19,720 nt of DNA from JBBRLG01 sp038231495 (lineage in GTDB: Bacteria; Planctomycetota; Planctomycetia; Gemmatales; Gemmataceae). The position numbers were made by a program, and so were the translations under genes. The stretch spans positions 1 through 19,720 of the forward strand of contig JBBRLG010000062.1 in NCBI GenBank assembly GCA_038231495.1, read 5' to 3'. The number at the start of each line of letters is the position of its first letter. Within the stretch, counting starts at the first letter, position 1. Under the pieces are notes generated by a model that saw only the letters and a list, made by a program, of their open reading frames with translations, was not told the DNA's origin and searched no databases. This document shows, in pieces, positions 7,654 to 17,561 of the stretch.

Positions 7654-7682
7654 ATAATAGGGTCCGCCTTGTGCGGGGACAA
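7654..7682 (-). promoter_or_regulatory. Promoter of the small basic protein gene
   Basis: On the minus strand, TTGTCC (7682-7677) and TATTAT (7659-7654) are 17 bases apart. The -10 box lies 47 bases before the chosen start. The plus strand here reads TATAAT (7653-7658), a possible -10 for the rightward racemase gene, though no good -35 is visible for it. Confidence 0.55.
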
Positions 7683-7796
7683 GCCCAGCCGCCGGCGAAA
7701 AAACGGCGAATGGTGATGGCATTCCGGTCCTCCGTCCGTCACAATGGGGGTAGCCCCCGGAACTTCATGCGGACCGAATGCAACCACCGAGAGACC

Positions 7797-9107
7797 ATGC
7801 GCATCCAACTCGACTACGGACGGACGGGCCTCAACGTCGAACTGCCCGACGACCGGCTCGTCGGCCCCCTCGCCATCCGCCCCGCGCCGCCGCTCCCCGA
7901 TCCCGCCCGCGCGATCGCCGACGCCATTGAAAGACCCATCGGCAGCCGCCCGTTGTCCGAACTGGCCCGCGGCCGCCGCAACGCCTGCATCCTCATCTGC
8001 GACATCACCCGCCCCGTCCCCAACGCGCTCCTCTTGCCGCCCTTGCTGCGCATCCTCGAACGGGAAGGTATTGCCCGCCAGGACATCCTTATCCTGAACG
8101 CCACCGGCCTGCACCGGCCCAATGAGGGCGCGGAGTTGGTCGAGTTGGTCGGCCCGGAGATCGCGGCGAACTACCGCATCGAAAACCATCGCGGCAAAGA
8201 GACCGCCGAGCACGACTACCTCGGCGTCACGCCCAACGGCGTGCCGGTCTACCTCGATTCGCGTTACGTCCGCGCCGACCTCAAAATCACCACGGGCCTG
8301 ATCGAGCCGCACTTGATGGCGGGCTACAGCGGCGGCCGCAAGCTGATCTGTCCGGGCATCGCGGGCCTGGAAACGGTCAAGGTTTGGCACAGCCCGCGCT
8401 TCCTCGACGACCCGCGGGCCGACTGCGGCAGCGTCGCCGACAACCCGGTCCACGAGGAGAATACGCGCATCGCCCTGATGGCCGGCTGCGACTTCATCGT
8501 CAACGTCGCCCTCGACGGCCAACGCCAGGTGACGTGGGTCGGCGCCGGCGACATGATAAAAGCCTGGGAGGAAGGCGTCCGCTTTGTCGAGAAGGTCGTC
8601 AAGGCGGGCGTGACCGAACCGGTGGACGTGGTCGTTACCAGCTGTGCCGGCTACCCGCTGGACACGACGTGGTATCAAGCGGTCAAGGGGCTGACCGGCG
8701 CGCTGCCGATCGTGAAGCAGGGAGGCACGATTGTCCTGGCGGCCAGCTTGTCGGAAGGCGTCGGCAGCCCGGAATTCCAGCAACGCATCGCCGAAAACCC
8801 GGACCTGTATGGCACCGCCGCGACTGCGGGACGAAGGGTTCAATCCTCCAACGGCCACGCCGCCGCGTCGAGTTGCGAAATGGACGAATGGCAACTGGTC
8901 ATGTTGGCGAAAGTGAAACGGCGCTGCCGGGTCAAGGTGGTGACGCATGGCCTGTCGCCGGAGGCGGTGCGCCGCTGCTTCGCCGAGCCGGCCGCGAGCG
9001 TCGAGCAGGCCGTCGCCGAGAGCCTGGCCGAGTACGGGCCGGCCGCGCGCGTCGCGGTCATCCCGAAAGGCCCTTATGTGCTACCATTTGTTGGTCAAAT
9101 GAGCTAA
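7797..9107 (+). CDS. LarA-family nickel-pincer racemase homologue
   Basis: A 436-residue protein of the LarA (lactate racemase) family, which uses a nickel pyridinium pincer cofactor to racemise 2-hydroxy acids. The key residues of the Lactobacillus enzyme align with small offsets: Asp69/Arg72 in CDITRP, His106 in GLHRP, His172 in EPHLMAG, Lys182 in SGGRKL, His198 in VWHSP, and Gln294/Lys297 in QAVKG. Catalytic competence is therefore plausible. Characterised relatives act on lactate and various other hydroxy acids, so the substrate is not assigned. ATG 7797 starts the conserved MRIQLDYG; the frame is open to 7638 but that extension looks non-coding. The segment RRVQSSNGHAAASS (346-359) before DEWQ looks unlike the rest. 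No larB, larC or larE is in the window, so the cofactor must be made elsewhere. Confidence 0.88.
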   Translation: MRIQLDYGRTGLNVELPDDRLVGPLAIRPAPPLPDPARAIADAIERPIGSRPLSELARGRRNACILICDITRPVPNALLLPPLLRILEREGIARQDILILNATGLHRPNEGAELVELVGPEIAANYRIENHRGKETAEHDYLGVTPNGVPVYLDSRYVRADLKITTGLIEPHLMAGYSGGRKLICPGIAGLETVKVWHSPRFLDDPRADCGSVADNPVHEENTRIALMAGCDFIVNVALDGQRQVTWVGAGDMIKAWEEGVRFVEKVVKAGVTEPVDVVVTSCAGYPLDTTWYQAVKGLTGALPIVKQGGTIVLAASLSEGVGSPEFQQRIAENPDLYGTAATAGRRVQSSNGHAAASSCEMDEWQLVMLAKVKRRCRVKVVTHGLSPEAVRRCFAEPAASVEQAVAESLAEYGPAARVAVIPKGPYVLPFVGQMS

Positions 9108-9114
9108 CCGATTT

Positions 9115-9155
9115 GCCGCTTGCGGCTTTGCACTCCCTGCAAAGCCGCAAGCGGC
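9115..9155. repeat. Perfect 18-bp stem, 5-base loop hairpin
   Basis: GCCGCTTGCGGCTTTGCA (9115-9132) is exactly complementary to 9138-9155, with loop CTCCC. The outer part GCCGCTTGCGGC is itself palindromic. It begins eight bases after the racemase stop and ends 17 bases before the kinase start. There is no T-run, so it is either a REP-like element or a transcript-stabilising hairpin. Confidence 0.8.
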
Positions 9156-9172
9156 GGACGAACGGCGGGCGT

Positions 9173-12343
<3,171 letters not shown>

Positions 12344-12372
12344 GGGAACTGAATGGTAGTCCGGATTCGTGA

Positions 12373-12467
12373 GGCGAGCGTCGAGGCGTAATCCCGACGT
12401 GTGTTAACTCCACGTCGGGCTTACGCCTCGACGCTCGCCAATGTGTCCTTACGCCCCGACGCTCGCC
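12373..12467. repeat. Inverted repeat with a third direct copy (interspersed repeat element)
   Basis: Arms 12373-12401 and 12411-12439 pair over 29 bases with one mismatch around a 9-base loop. The outer 19 bases, GGCGAGCGTCGAGGCGTAA, occur a third time at 12449-12467 in the orientation of the right arm, with one mismatch. It lies between the converging kinase and peptidase genes and could act as a transcription barrier. Three copies within 95 bases suggest a family of dispersed repeats. Confidence 0.75.
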
Positions 12468-12502
12468 TGACCAATCCAATGATAGACCAAGAGCCTCGAC
12501 AC

Positions 12503-14611
12503 TCATTTCCCCGGCGAACCCGTTTTCGGCGCATCGCCCTTGGGCAGCTTGTCCTTCAGGCCGGGCACGTCGTCCGCACCGACTGGCACCGTCACCGACG
12601 ACCCTTCGAGGGCGTCGCCGAGCGCCTCGTAGCGGCCGCCCAGATAGCGGGCCAGGAACCCCTCCGTGATCGCGAAGAACGCCAGGTTGTTCGGCGGCCG
12701 CGCGAAGCCGTGGCCCTCGTCGGGGAACAGCACATAGGTTACGGGGATTTTGTGTTCCTGCATGGCCTTGACGATCTGGTCCGACTCCGCCTGCTTGACC
12801 CGCGGGTCGTGGGCGCCCTGCCCGATCAGCAGCGGCCGCTTGATCTTATCGACGTGGGTCAGCGGCGACCGCTCGGCCAGAAGCTTCTTGCCTTCGTCGG
12901 TGGTCGGGTCGCCGACGCGGTCTTTGAACTGTTGCATCGCCGGTGCCCAGTACGCCGGGATCGTGCTCAGCAGCGTTTGCAGATTCGACGGCCCGACGAT
13001 GTCCACGCCGCACGCGAACTTCTCCGGCGTGAACGTCAGGCCGACCAGCGTGGCGTAGCCGCCGTAACTGCCGCCCATGATGGCGACCTTGTTCGGGTCG
13101 GCAATCTTCTCCTTGACGGCCCAGTCCACCGCGTCGAGCAGGTCGTCGTGCATCTTGGCGGCCCACTCCTTGTTGCCGGCGTTGACGAACTTTTTGCCGA
13201 AGCCGGTCGAGCCGCGGAAGTTGACGCTGAACACCGCGTAGCCGCGGTTGGCGAGCAGCTGGTGGATCGGGTTGAAGCCCCAGCTGTCGCGCGCCCACGG
13301 TCCGCCGTGGACCAACAGGACCATCGGCAGCGGCGCTTTTGGTTTGGCGTTGTCGCCGCCGTCGGTGCCGGGTGGCAGCGTAAGATAGCTGACCAGTTCC
13401 ATGCCGTCGCGCGCCTTGATGACGGGCGTCCGCATCTTTTGCAGTGGCTGCCCTTCGAGCGATTTGCGGTTGGAAAACAAGAACTTCGCCTTTTTGGCGT
13501 CGCGGTCGTAGGCGTAGTAGCGCACCGGCCCGTTGTCAGTGACGAAGGCGACGACCCAGTGCTTGTCGTCCTTGGTGCGGCTGGCGACCGTGATTTCGCC
13601 ATCGGCCACTTTGGCCAACTCCTTGAACGTCGCTTCCACGCCGGGGTCCTTGAACACCCAGTGGGTGCGCTCGTAGGTGAACGAGACGGCCTGGACTGTG
13701 AAGTCGGTCGGGTGGAGCATGACGCTGCCCGCGTCGGCCTTCTTGTCCTCGGCGACGACGGTCTGCTTGTGCGTCTTGAGGTCCACCGTGGTGAACGCGC
13801 CCGTGTCGCGCTCGCGGCTGTCAATCAGGTAGAGCACGTCGCCGGTCTTGTCGAAGCCGACCGGGGTGGTGGTCAGCGTGTCGGTGGACGGCACGGTCAT
13901 GAACTCTTTCCAGCCGTCGTTGCCGTCCGGCTGGAAGTATTCCTGTCCCTTGGGAGTCATCTTGACGCCGAAGCGGACGCGGTAGTCCTCGTCCGTCATG
14001 ACGCCGAGGAACTCGGTGTTTTTGAGGACGAGCTTCTTGGTGCCCGTGGCCACGTTGACGCGGTAAACGTCGTGAAACTGTTCGTCGCGGTCGTTCAGGC
14101 CGATCAAGATTTCTTCGGGAAAGCGGACGCTAACGTTTTCGATGCGGGCGCTGACTTTCTTTTCGGGCGTCAGGTCCTTGGTGTCGCCCGAGGCGATGGG
14201 CGTGGAGTAGACGTGCCAGTTCTCGTCGCCGTTGGCGTCCTGGGTGTAGAGGATGCGGTCGTTGGTGTAGGCCCACGAAAAGGCGCGGATGCCGCGCTTC
14301 TTGTCCTTGGTGATGGCCCGCGCCGATTCCAGATTGTCAACGGGCGCGACCCACACGTTCATGACGCCGTCCACCGGGGCGAGGTAGCTCAGGTGCTTGC
14401 CGTCGGGGCTGATGCGCGGGCTGGCCTTGTCGGGGTTGTCGAACAGGACCTTGCGGGGGATCAGGCCCGTCTTGGCATTGGCGGGCGTCGGCTCGGGCAC
14501 GGCGGTCTTGTCCGGCGCGGCGGCGGTCGGTCGGTCGAACATGGCAAGGCTACCCACGAAAAGAACGGTCAACAGGGTCCAACGAACGGCGGCAGTGTTT
14601 AGCGAGCGCAT
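12503..14611 (-). CDS. Exported S9 family serine peptidase (prolyl oligopeptidase type)
   Basis: A 702-residue protein. The N-terminus is a signal peptide (basic MRSLNTAAVR, hydrophobic core, small residues around 28-32). Residues about 50-390 look like a beta-propeller of the prolyl oligopeptidase class, with ISPDGKHLSY-type repeats. The C-terminal alpha/beta hydrolase domain has the nucleophile in GGSYGGY (Ser515), an oxyanion HGGPW (435-439), Asp602 in GAHDPRV and His634 in DEGHGF, so the catalytic triad is complete. The family cleaves oligopeptides or releases dipeptides; this one would act outside the cytoplasm. The start at 14611 has AAGGAG six bases upstream and gives the signal peptide. 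The frame continues to 14905 through the tRNA, which is not coding. A short acidic/proline-rich tail ends the protein. Confidence 0.92.
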   Translation of the reverse strand: MRSLNTAAVRWTLLTVLFVGSLAMFDRPTAAAPDKTAVPEPTPANAKTGLIPRKVLFDNPDKASPRISPDGKHLSYLAPVDGVMNVWVAPVDNLESARAITKDKKRGIRAFSWAYTNDRILYTQDANGDENWHVYSTPIASGDTKDLTPEKKVSARIENVSVRFPEEILIGLNDRDEQFHDVYRVNVATGTKKLVLKNTEFLGVMTDEDYRVRFGVKMTPKGQEYFQPDGNDGWKEFMTVPSTDTLTTTPVGFDKTGDVLYLIDSRERDTGAFTTVDLKTHKQTVVAEDKKADAGSVMLHPTDFTVQAVSFTYERTHWVFKDPGVEATFKELAKVADGEITVASRTKDDKHWVVAFVTDNGPVRYYAYDRDAKKAKFLFSNRKSLEGQPLQKMRTPVIKARDGMELVSYLTLPPGTDGGDNAKPKAPLPMVLLVHGGPWARDSWGFNPIHQLLANRGYAVFSVNFRGSTGFGKKFVNAGNKEWAAKMHDDLLDAVDWAVKEKIADPNKVAIMGGSYGGYATLVGLTFTPEKFACGVDIVGPSNLQTLLSTIPAYWAPAMQQFKDRVGDPTTDEGKKLLAERSPLTHVDKIKRPLLIGQGAHDPRVKQAESDQIVKAMQEHKIPVTYVLFPDEGHGFARPPNNLAFFAITEGFLARYLGGRYEALGDALEGSSVTVPVGADDVPGLKDKLPKGDAPKTGSPGK

Positions 14612-14683
14612 CGGCGTCTCCTTCGGAAAGGAAGGTTCTGGGCCGGCACGGGAGGAGCCGGAATGATGAACGCGGACGGGGGT

Positions 14684-14712
14684 AGTATAGACGGGCCGCG
14701 GCCCAAGGACAG
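14684..14712 (-). promoter_or_regulatory. Possible promoter of the S9 peptidase gene
   Basis: On the minus strand TATACT (14689-14684) lies 17 bases after CTGTCC (14712-14707), which matches a -35 poorly. The perfect 12-base palindrome GGGCCGCGGCCC (14693-14704) occupies the spacer and could be an operator. The assignment is weak. Confidence 0.3.
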
Positions 14713-14721
14713 GGCGGGAAC

Positions 14722-14749
14722 TTGCCTTTTGGGGAGGTTGCGTTACAAT
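14722..14749 (+). promoter_or_regulatory. Promoter of tRNA-Arg
   Basis: TTGCCT (14722-14727) and TACAAT (14744-14749) are 16 bases apart. The mature tRNA begins 19 bases after the -10 box, a normal distance for a short 5' leader. Confidence 0.6.
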
Positions 14750-14767
14750 CCACTTTTCGGTGCCAGC

Positions 14768-14841
14768 GTCCCCGTAGCTCAACTGGATAGAGCGTCGGCC
14801 TCCGAAGCCGAAGGCTACAGGTTCGAACCCTGTCGGGGATA
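14768..14841 (+). tRNA. tRNA-Arg (anticodon CCG)
   Basis: The 74 bases fold as a complete cloverleaf. The acceptor stem is GTCCCCG/CGGGGAT (first pair G-T). The D arm is GCTC/GAGC. The anticodon stem TCGGC/GCCGA holds the loop CTCCGAA with anticodon CCG at 14802-14804. The variable loop is AGGCT, and the T arm is ACAGG/CCTGT with loop TTCGAAC. The discriminator is A14841 and CCA is not encoded. It reads the arginine codon CGG. Its 3' end forms the left attachment repeat of the element downstream. Confidence 0.96.
14829..14841 (+). other. attL: 13-base direct repeat at the tRNA 3' end
   Basis: CCTGTCGGGGATA covers the 3' strand of the T stem, the acceptor stem and the discriminator base. It is identical to 19581-19593. 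Tyrosine recombinases of this kind commonly use the tRNA 3' end, and the repeat restores a full tRNA after insertion. Confidence 0.75.
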
Positions 14842-14847
14842 CTCTCG

Positions 14848-14877
14848 AAAGGCTTCCGATTATGTCGGAAGCCTTTT
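14848..14877 (+). terminator. Intrinsic terminator after tRNA-Arg
   Basis: AAAGGCTTCCGA (14848-14859) and TCGGAAGCCTTT (14865-14876) form a perfect 12-bp stem with loop TTATG and a short T-run. It ends the tRNA transcript. If the attachment sites are right, this hairpin lies inside the element and was brought in with it. Confidence 0.85.
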
Positions 14878-14933
14878 CCATTTGATAACTTGCATCAACT
14901 GGCAACTACCACGGCATCTCGAAAACCTGGGAA

Positions 14934-14956
14934 TGTATCCGATTTTTGTATCCGAT
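14934..14956 (+). repeat. Left pair of TGTATCCGAT motifs
   Basis: TGTATCCGAT occurs at 14934-14943 and 14947-14956, 13 bases apart and in the same orientation. The first belongs to a 15-base match, AATGTATCCGATTTT, shared with 19472-19486 at the other end of the element. They lie 53-75 bases before the recombinase start. They are candidate arm-type recombinase sites. Confidence 0.65.
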
Positions 14957-15008
14957 CTGACAGCGATACCAGCGTGAGACGAAGCAAATCCAGGAATATA
15001 CCCCCGAC

Positions 15009-16097
15009 ATGCCGCTCGCCAACTTCGGGCTGGCCGAGAGCGAAGACCTACTGGCGACATGGCAGCGCCGCCCGATCTCCAAACGAAAAGGAACGCCCCG
15101 CAGTGTCGAGACGGTACGGGATGTCATCAAGCGTATCCGGCAATTTCTGCCTTGGCTCCATCGGAGTTCATTTAACTGGCGGCTGCCCGATGACTACACC
15201 CCGGCCCGCATTTCGCTCAAGTACACGGCAGCCGAGTTGTCCGCAAGGGCGCAACCGCACGGTCGGCGGACCTACAAGGTGGACGAACTCTGTACGTTGT
15301 GGGAATACGCCTCACCGTGGGAACGCCTGCTGATTATCGTGGGCCTCAACTGCGGTTTCGGTGCTGCCGAGATTGCAACACTGCAACAGGACGAAATCAC
15401 CATCGACAGCCCGCACGGGCCTTACGCCATCCACGGCGATTTCATCGAGCGTATCCGCTTCAAGACCGGAGTTTACGGCGAGTGGATGCTGTGGCCCGAA
15501 ACGGTGCGGGCTATCGGTTGGATGAAGCGGCGGCGAGGGGCGACCCTGGAAACGGCCTTGCTCGTGACAACGAATGGTCGCCCGCTCAACCAGCAGACGG
15601 TAGGCGGTTCCCGTAATATGCGCATCCCGAACACCTGGCACACGCTTCGCAAGCGTGTCCGCAAGGACTTCCCGGACTTCCGCAAGCTGTCCTTCAACAA
15701 ACTCCGCAAGACGGCTGCCTCGTTCGTGCGCCGGAAGTACGGCGGCGAAGTGGCAGGGATGTTCCTGGCCCACGGGAGGGTTGTCACGGACGACCTTCTT
15801 GAACGCTACGCCGACCGAAACTTCCGGCCCGTGTTCAAGGCGTGCCGCCACTGGCGGAAGGTGTTGGAAAAGATGTTCGCACGAGCCGCCGATCCGTTTC
15901 CGACAAGTGACACCAAACATAACCCGTCCGTGACGCCCGGCACGATCGAGCGGATAAAAGAACGTAACCGTTCACCGGGTGCGGGCAGTGGACATGATTG
16001 GACATCAACGGCAGGAGAGGATCCAGGGGGGGGTGTGTCAGGGGGTCGGGAAACGAACTTCCCCAAGAGAATACCCGATAAGCACTTGCGGAAGTAA
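15009..16097 (+). CDS. Tyrosine recombinase/integrase with altered active site
   Basis: A 362-residue protein. A short SAM-like core-binding region (about 8-60) is followed by a catalytic domain (about 88-285). Visible landmarks are GLNCGFGAAEIATL (112-125), where most integrases have TGLR-SE; a beta-hairpin lysine, Lys152, in RFKTGVYGEW; LSFNKLRKTAA, with Arg233 present but Asn230 where His is usual; FLAH (His255); and nucleophile Tyr267 in ERYADR. The first catalytic arginine is replaced, apparently by Gly118. The C-terminal tail (about 290-362) is unusual and charged. ATG 15009 has no good ribosome-binding site. The same frame is open back to 14961 without another start codon, so the N-terminal arm-binding domain may have been lost. 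It would integrate and excise the element at the tRNA-Arg; activity is uncertain. Confidence 0.78.
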   Translation: MPLANFGLAESEDLLATWQRRPISKRKGTPRSVETVRDVIKRIRQFLPWLHRSSFNWRLPDDYTPARISLKYTAAELSARAQPHGRRTYKVDELCTLWEYASPWERLLIIVGLNCGFGAAEIATLQQDEITIDSPHGPYAIHGDFIERIRFKTGVYGEWMLWPETVRAIGWMKRRRGATLETALLVTTNGRPLNQQTVGGSRNMRIPNTWHTLRKRVRKDFPDFRKLSFNKLRKTAASFVRRKYGGEVAGMFLAHGRVVTDDLLERYADRNFRPVFKACRHWRKVLEKMFARAADPFPTSDTKHNPSVTPGTIERIKERNRSPGAGSGHDWTSTAGEDPGGGVSGGRETNFPKRIPDKHLRK

Positions 16098-16108
16098 AGT
16101 TCGTTTCC
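16049..16108. repeat. 12-base inverted repeat across the integrase stop
   Basis: GGAAACGAACTT (16049-16060) and AAGTTCGTTTCC (16097-16108) are perfect reverse complements around 36 bases that include the end of the integrase gene. No T-run follows, so this is not a standard terminator. It may be a protein-binding site or an RNA hairpin at the gene end. Confidence 0.6.
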
Positions 16109-16217
16109 TTGGCTCTCAAGCCACGCGAAACGAAGGGGTCGTCGCGGAAAGGATAGCGCGCCCTGTCTACGGTTGGCTGGTTTTCAACAACGCGGTGAAC
16201 GGTTACGGAGAATCTTG

Positions 16218-16394
16218 ATGAAGACGGAGAATGAAGCGGCGCTGCGAGAGGCGGCGGAAGCTGCTTTACAAGCCTTCCGTCGCATGTACGAATTGTTGGA
16301 ATCCGGGACGGAAGCCGAAGAACTGCTGGACGACGAAACACTTTGGCCGTTGAGCCAACTGCGTGAAGCGCTTGAGGAATCGAAGCCGTCCTGA
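16218..16394 (+). CDS. Small acidic helical protein, unknown
   Basis: A 58-residue, glutamate- and alanine-rich protein, predicted by eye to be mainly helical (REAAEAALQAFRRMYELL, then DDETLWPLSQLREALEE). GGAG seven bases before ATG 16218 supports this start; an upstream in-frame ATG at 16173 has no such signal. It lies 120 bases after the integrase gene, a position where excisionases are often found, but it shows no helix-turn-helix motif. Not recognised. Confidence 0.5.
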   Translation: MKTENEAALREAAEAALQAFRRMYELLESGTEAEELLDDETLWPLSQLREALEESKPS

Positions 16395-16411
16395 CCCCAC
16401 GAAGGCGCACC

Positions 16412-16591
16412 ATGCTGGGCAATCAATACTTCCTCCTGCCGCCACAACCCGACCCGAATGATCGGCGACCTCGCACTGCGTTCGGGTTCTCGATCGGGTT
16501 CGGCAAGGCAAAGAAAGCGTACTACGAAAACCTGGACAAGCAGGCTGCAAAGAAGAAGGCGAAGGTCAGGAAAAGGCGGAATGCGAAGTGA
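16412..16591 (+). CDS. Small basic protein, unknown
   Basis: A 59-residue protein. It starts MLGNQYFLLPPQPDPNDRRP, has a middle segment FGFSIGFGKAKKAYYENL and ends in a strongly basic run rich in lysine and arginine. The ribosome-binding site is weak (GAAGG). Its TGA stop overlaps the GTG start of the sigma-4 fragment (GTGA), suggesting translational coupling. The basic tail could bind nucleic acid. It begins 17 bases after the preceding small gene. Not recognised; it could be a remnant. Confidence 0.4.
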   Translation: MLGNQYFLLPPQPDPNDRRPRTAFGFSIGFGKAKKAYYENLDKQAAKKKAKVRKRRNAK

Positions 16592-16758
16592 GTTCTGTTC
16601 AACCGCTTTTGTGGAGAAACAAAGGGCTGACGCAGGAAGAAGCGGCCAAGGTGCTGGGTATTTCATTCCGCACTCTGAAGCGCCGCTGGCACTCAGCCCG
16701 CTTGAAACTGTACGAGGCATTGAGACGTGATGAACCAGGACGAAGAGATTCTGGCTGA
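16588..16758 (+). pseudogene. ECF sigma factor remnant (region 4 helix-turn-helix only)
   Basis: The frame from GTG 16588 encodes 56 residues. GLTQEEAAKVLGISFRTLKR (14-33) then RWHSARLKLYEAL is the sigma region 4 helix-turn-helix of planctomycete ECF sigma factors, which normally have about 180-200 residues. Regions 2 and 3 are absent, and the sequence upstream is unrelated. Its end overlaps the kinase start, the arrangement usual for complete ECF sigma-kinase pairs. The GTG overlaps the stop of the preceding small gene, so a free HTH peptide could still be made and might bind DNA. The safest reading is a truncated gene. Confidence 0.7.
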
Positions 16759-17506
16759 CCTCCTGGTGCGGTGGGAGGAATTGCGTGAGCAAGGTCAGGA
16801 TGTCTCGGCCCTGGAACTCTGTCAGGATTGTCCGCAACTCGCCGACGAACTCGCCCGTCGCATCAACGCCTTGAAAGTCACGTCCTGGCTCGACAAGCCG
16901 ATTGAAGTCCCCGCTACCGAAGATGCCGACGCTCCCGAAGCCAGCAACCCCGGACCCCGCACACTCGCCGGTCGCTTCGCCCAGGTCTGGCGAGGTTACG
17001 ATCTGGAACTTCATCGTGCGGTCGCCGTCAAACTGCCGAAGCCGAGCCGCCTGAATTCAGCGGAAGCGTTCATGGCCGAAGCCCGCCGTGTCGCTCGGCT
17101 CAAGCACCCTGGGATCGTGCCGGTGCATGACGTAGGGCGGGAAGATGGAACGTGCTGCATCGTTTCAGAGTTCGTGGAAGGGGGCAGCCTGAGCGATTAC
17201 CTTGCGCGCAAGGCGCTCTCGCCCCAGCAGGCGACCCGGTGGGCTGCGGAGATCGCCGAGGCTCTGGAATACGCCCATACGAACGGCGTCGTTCACCGGG
17301 ACATCAAGCCAGCCAACATCCTGATCGACCACCACGGTCGGGCGCTGCTTGCGGACTTCGGGATCGCACAGTCAGCGAGGAAGCTGCTACTTCAACCTGA
17401 AGCAGTTCGAGAAAGCCGCTGCCGACTTCACCGGGGCCAGCGAACGAGAGCCGATGAAGGCCAGTCACTACACGCACCGGGGTATGTGCTGGCAGGCGGT
17501 GGGTAA
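16730..17506 (+). pseudogene. Serine/threonine protein kinase, internally deleted
   Basis: A 258-residue frame. The N-terminus (ILADLLVRWEELREQGQDVS) is the usual planctomycete kinase leader. Kinase motifs present are the ATP lysine in AVAVKLPK (Lys101), the helix C glutamate (about 117), HRDIKPAN (189-196) and LADFG (207-211). Two parts are missing. GPRTLAGRF runs straight into AQVWRGYD, so most of the glycine-rich P-loop is gone. After DFGIAQSAR the frame leaves the kinase fold and becomes unrelated sequence, losing the activation segment and the rest of the C-lobe. The true continuation, a TPR tail, lies in another frame (17349-17561). ATG 16730 (or GTG 16727) overlaps the sigma remnant. 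It is very probably inactive as a kinase. Confidence 0.8.
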
Positions 17507-17561
17507 AATGGATGAGGCCAGTGCCGACTTCGAGAAGGCGAAGAAGCGGGAGAACCAATGA
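17349..17561 (+). pseudogene. TPR tail of the deleted kinase, out of frame
   Basis: From about 17385 this frame encodes GSCYFNLKQFEKAAADFTGA then HYTHRGMCWQAVGKMDEASA, two tetratricopeptide-type helical pairs (small-Gly-Tyr-Phe pattern) like the C-terminal repeats of planctomycete kinases. It is joined to the kinase just after the DFG segment but in a different frame, consistent with a large internal deletion. ATG 17454 could start a short peptide. Its stop TGA overlaps the ATG of the next gene (ATGA), so the junction may still couple translation. Confidence 0.6.

Noticed and set aside
12373..12467. CRISPR array
   Set aside because: The copies are partly inverted, only three in number and have no regular spacers.
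12401..14602. 733-codon plus-strand open frame opposite the S9 peptidase
   Set aside because: It is a shadow frame; the minus strand has a signal peptide, a complete catalytic triad and a ribosome-binding site.
14612..14905. N-terminal extension of the S9 peptidase frame
   Set aside because: It runs through the tRNA and its promoter; the signal peptide and SD support the start at 14611.
14890..15333. 147-codon plus-strand frame overlapping the integrase start
   Set aside because: It is in another frame from the integrase, has a basic, serine/arginine-rich composition and no motif; it overlaps the recombinase catalytic domain.
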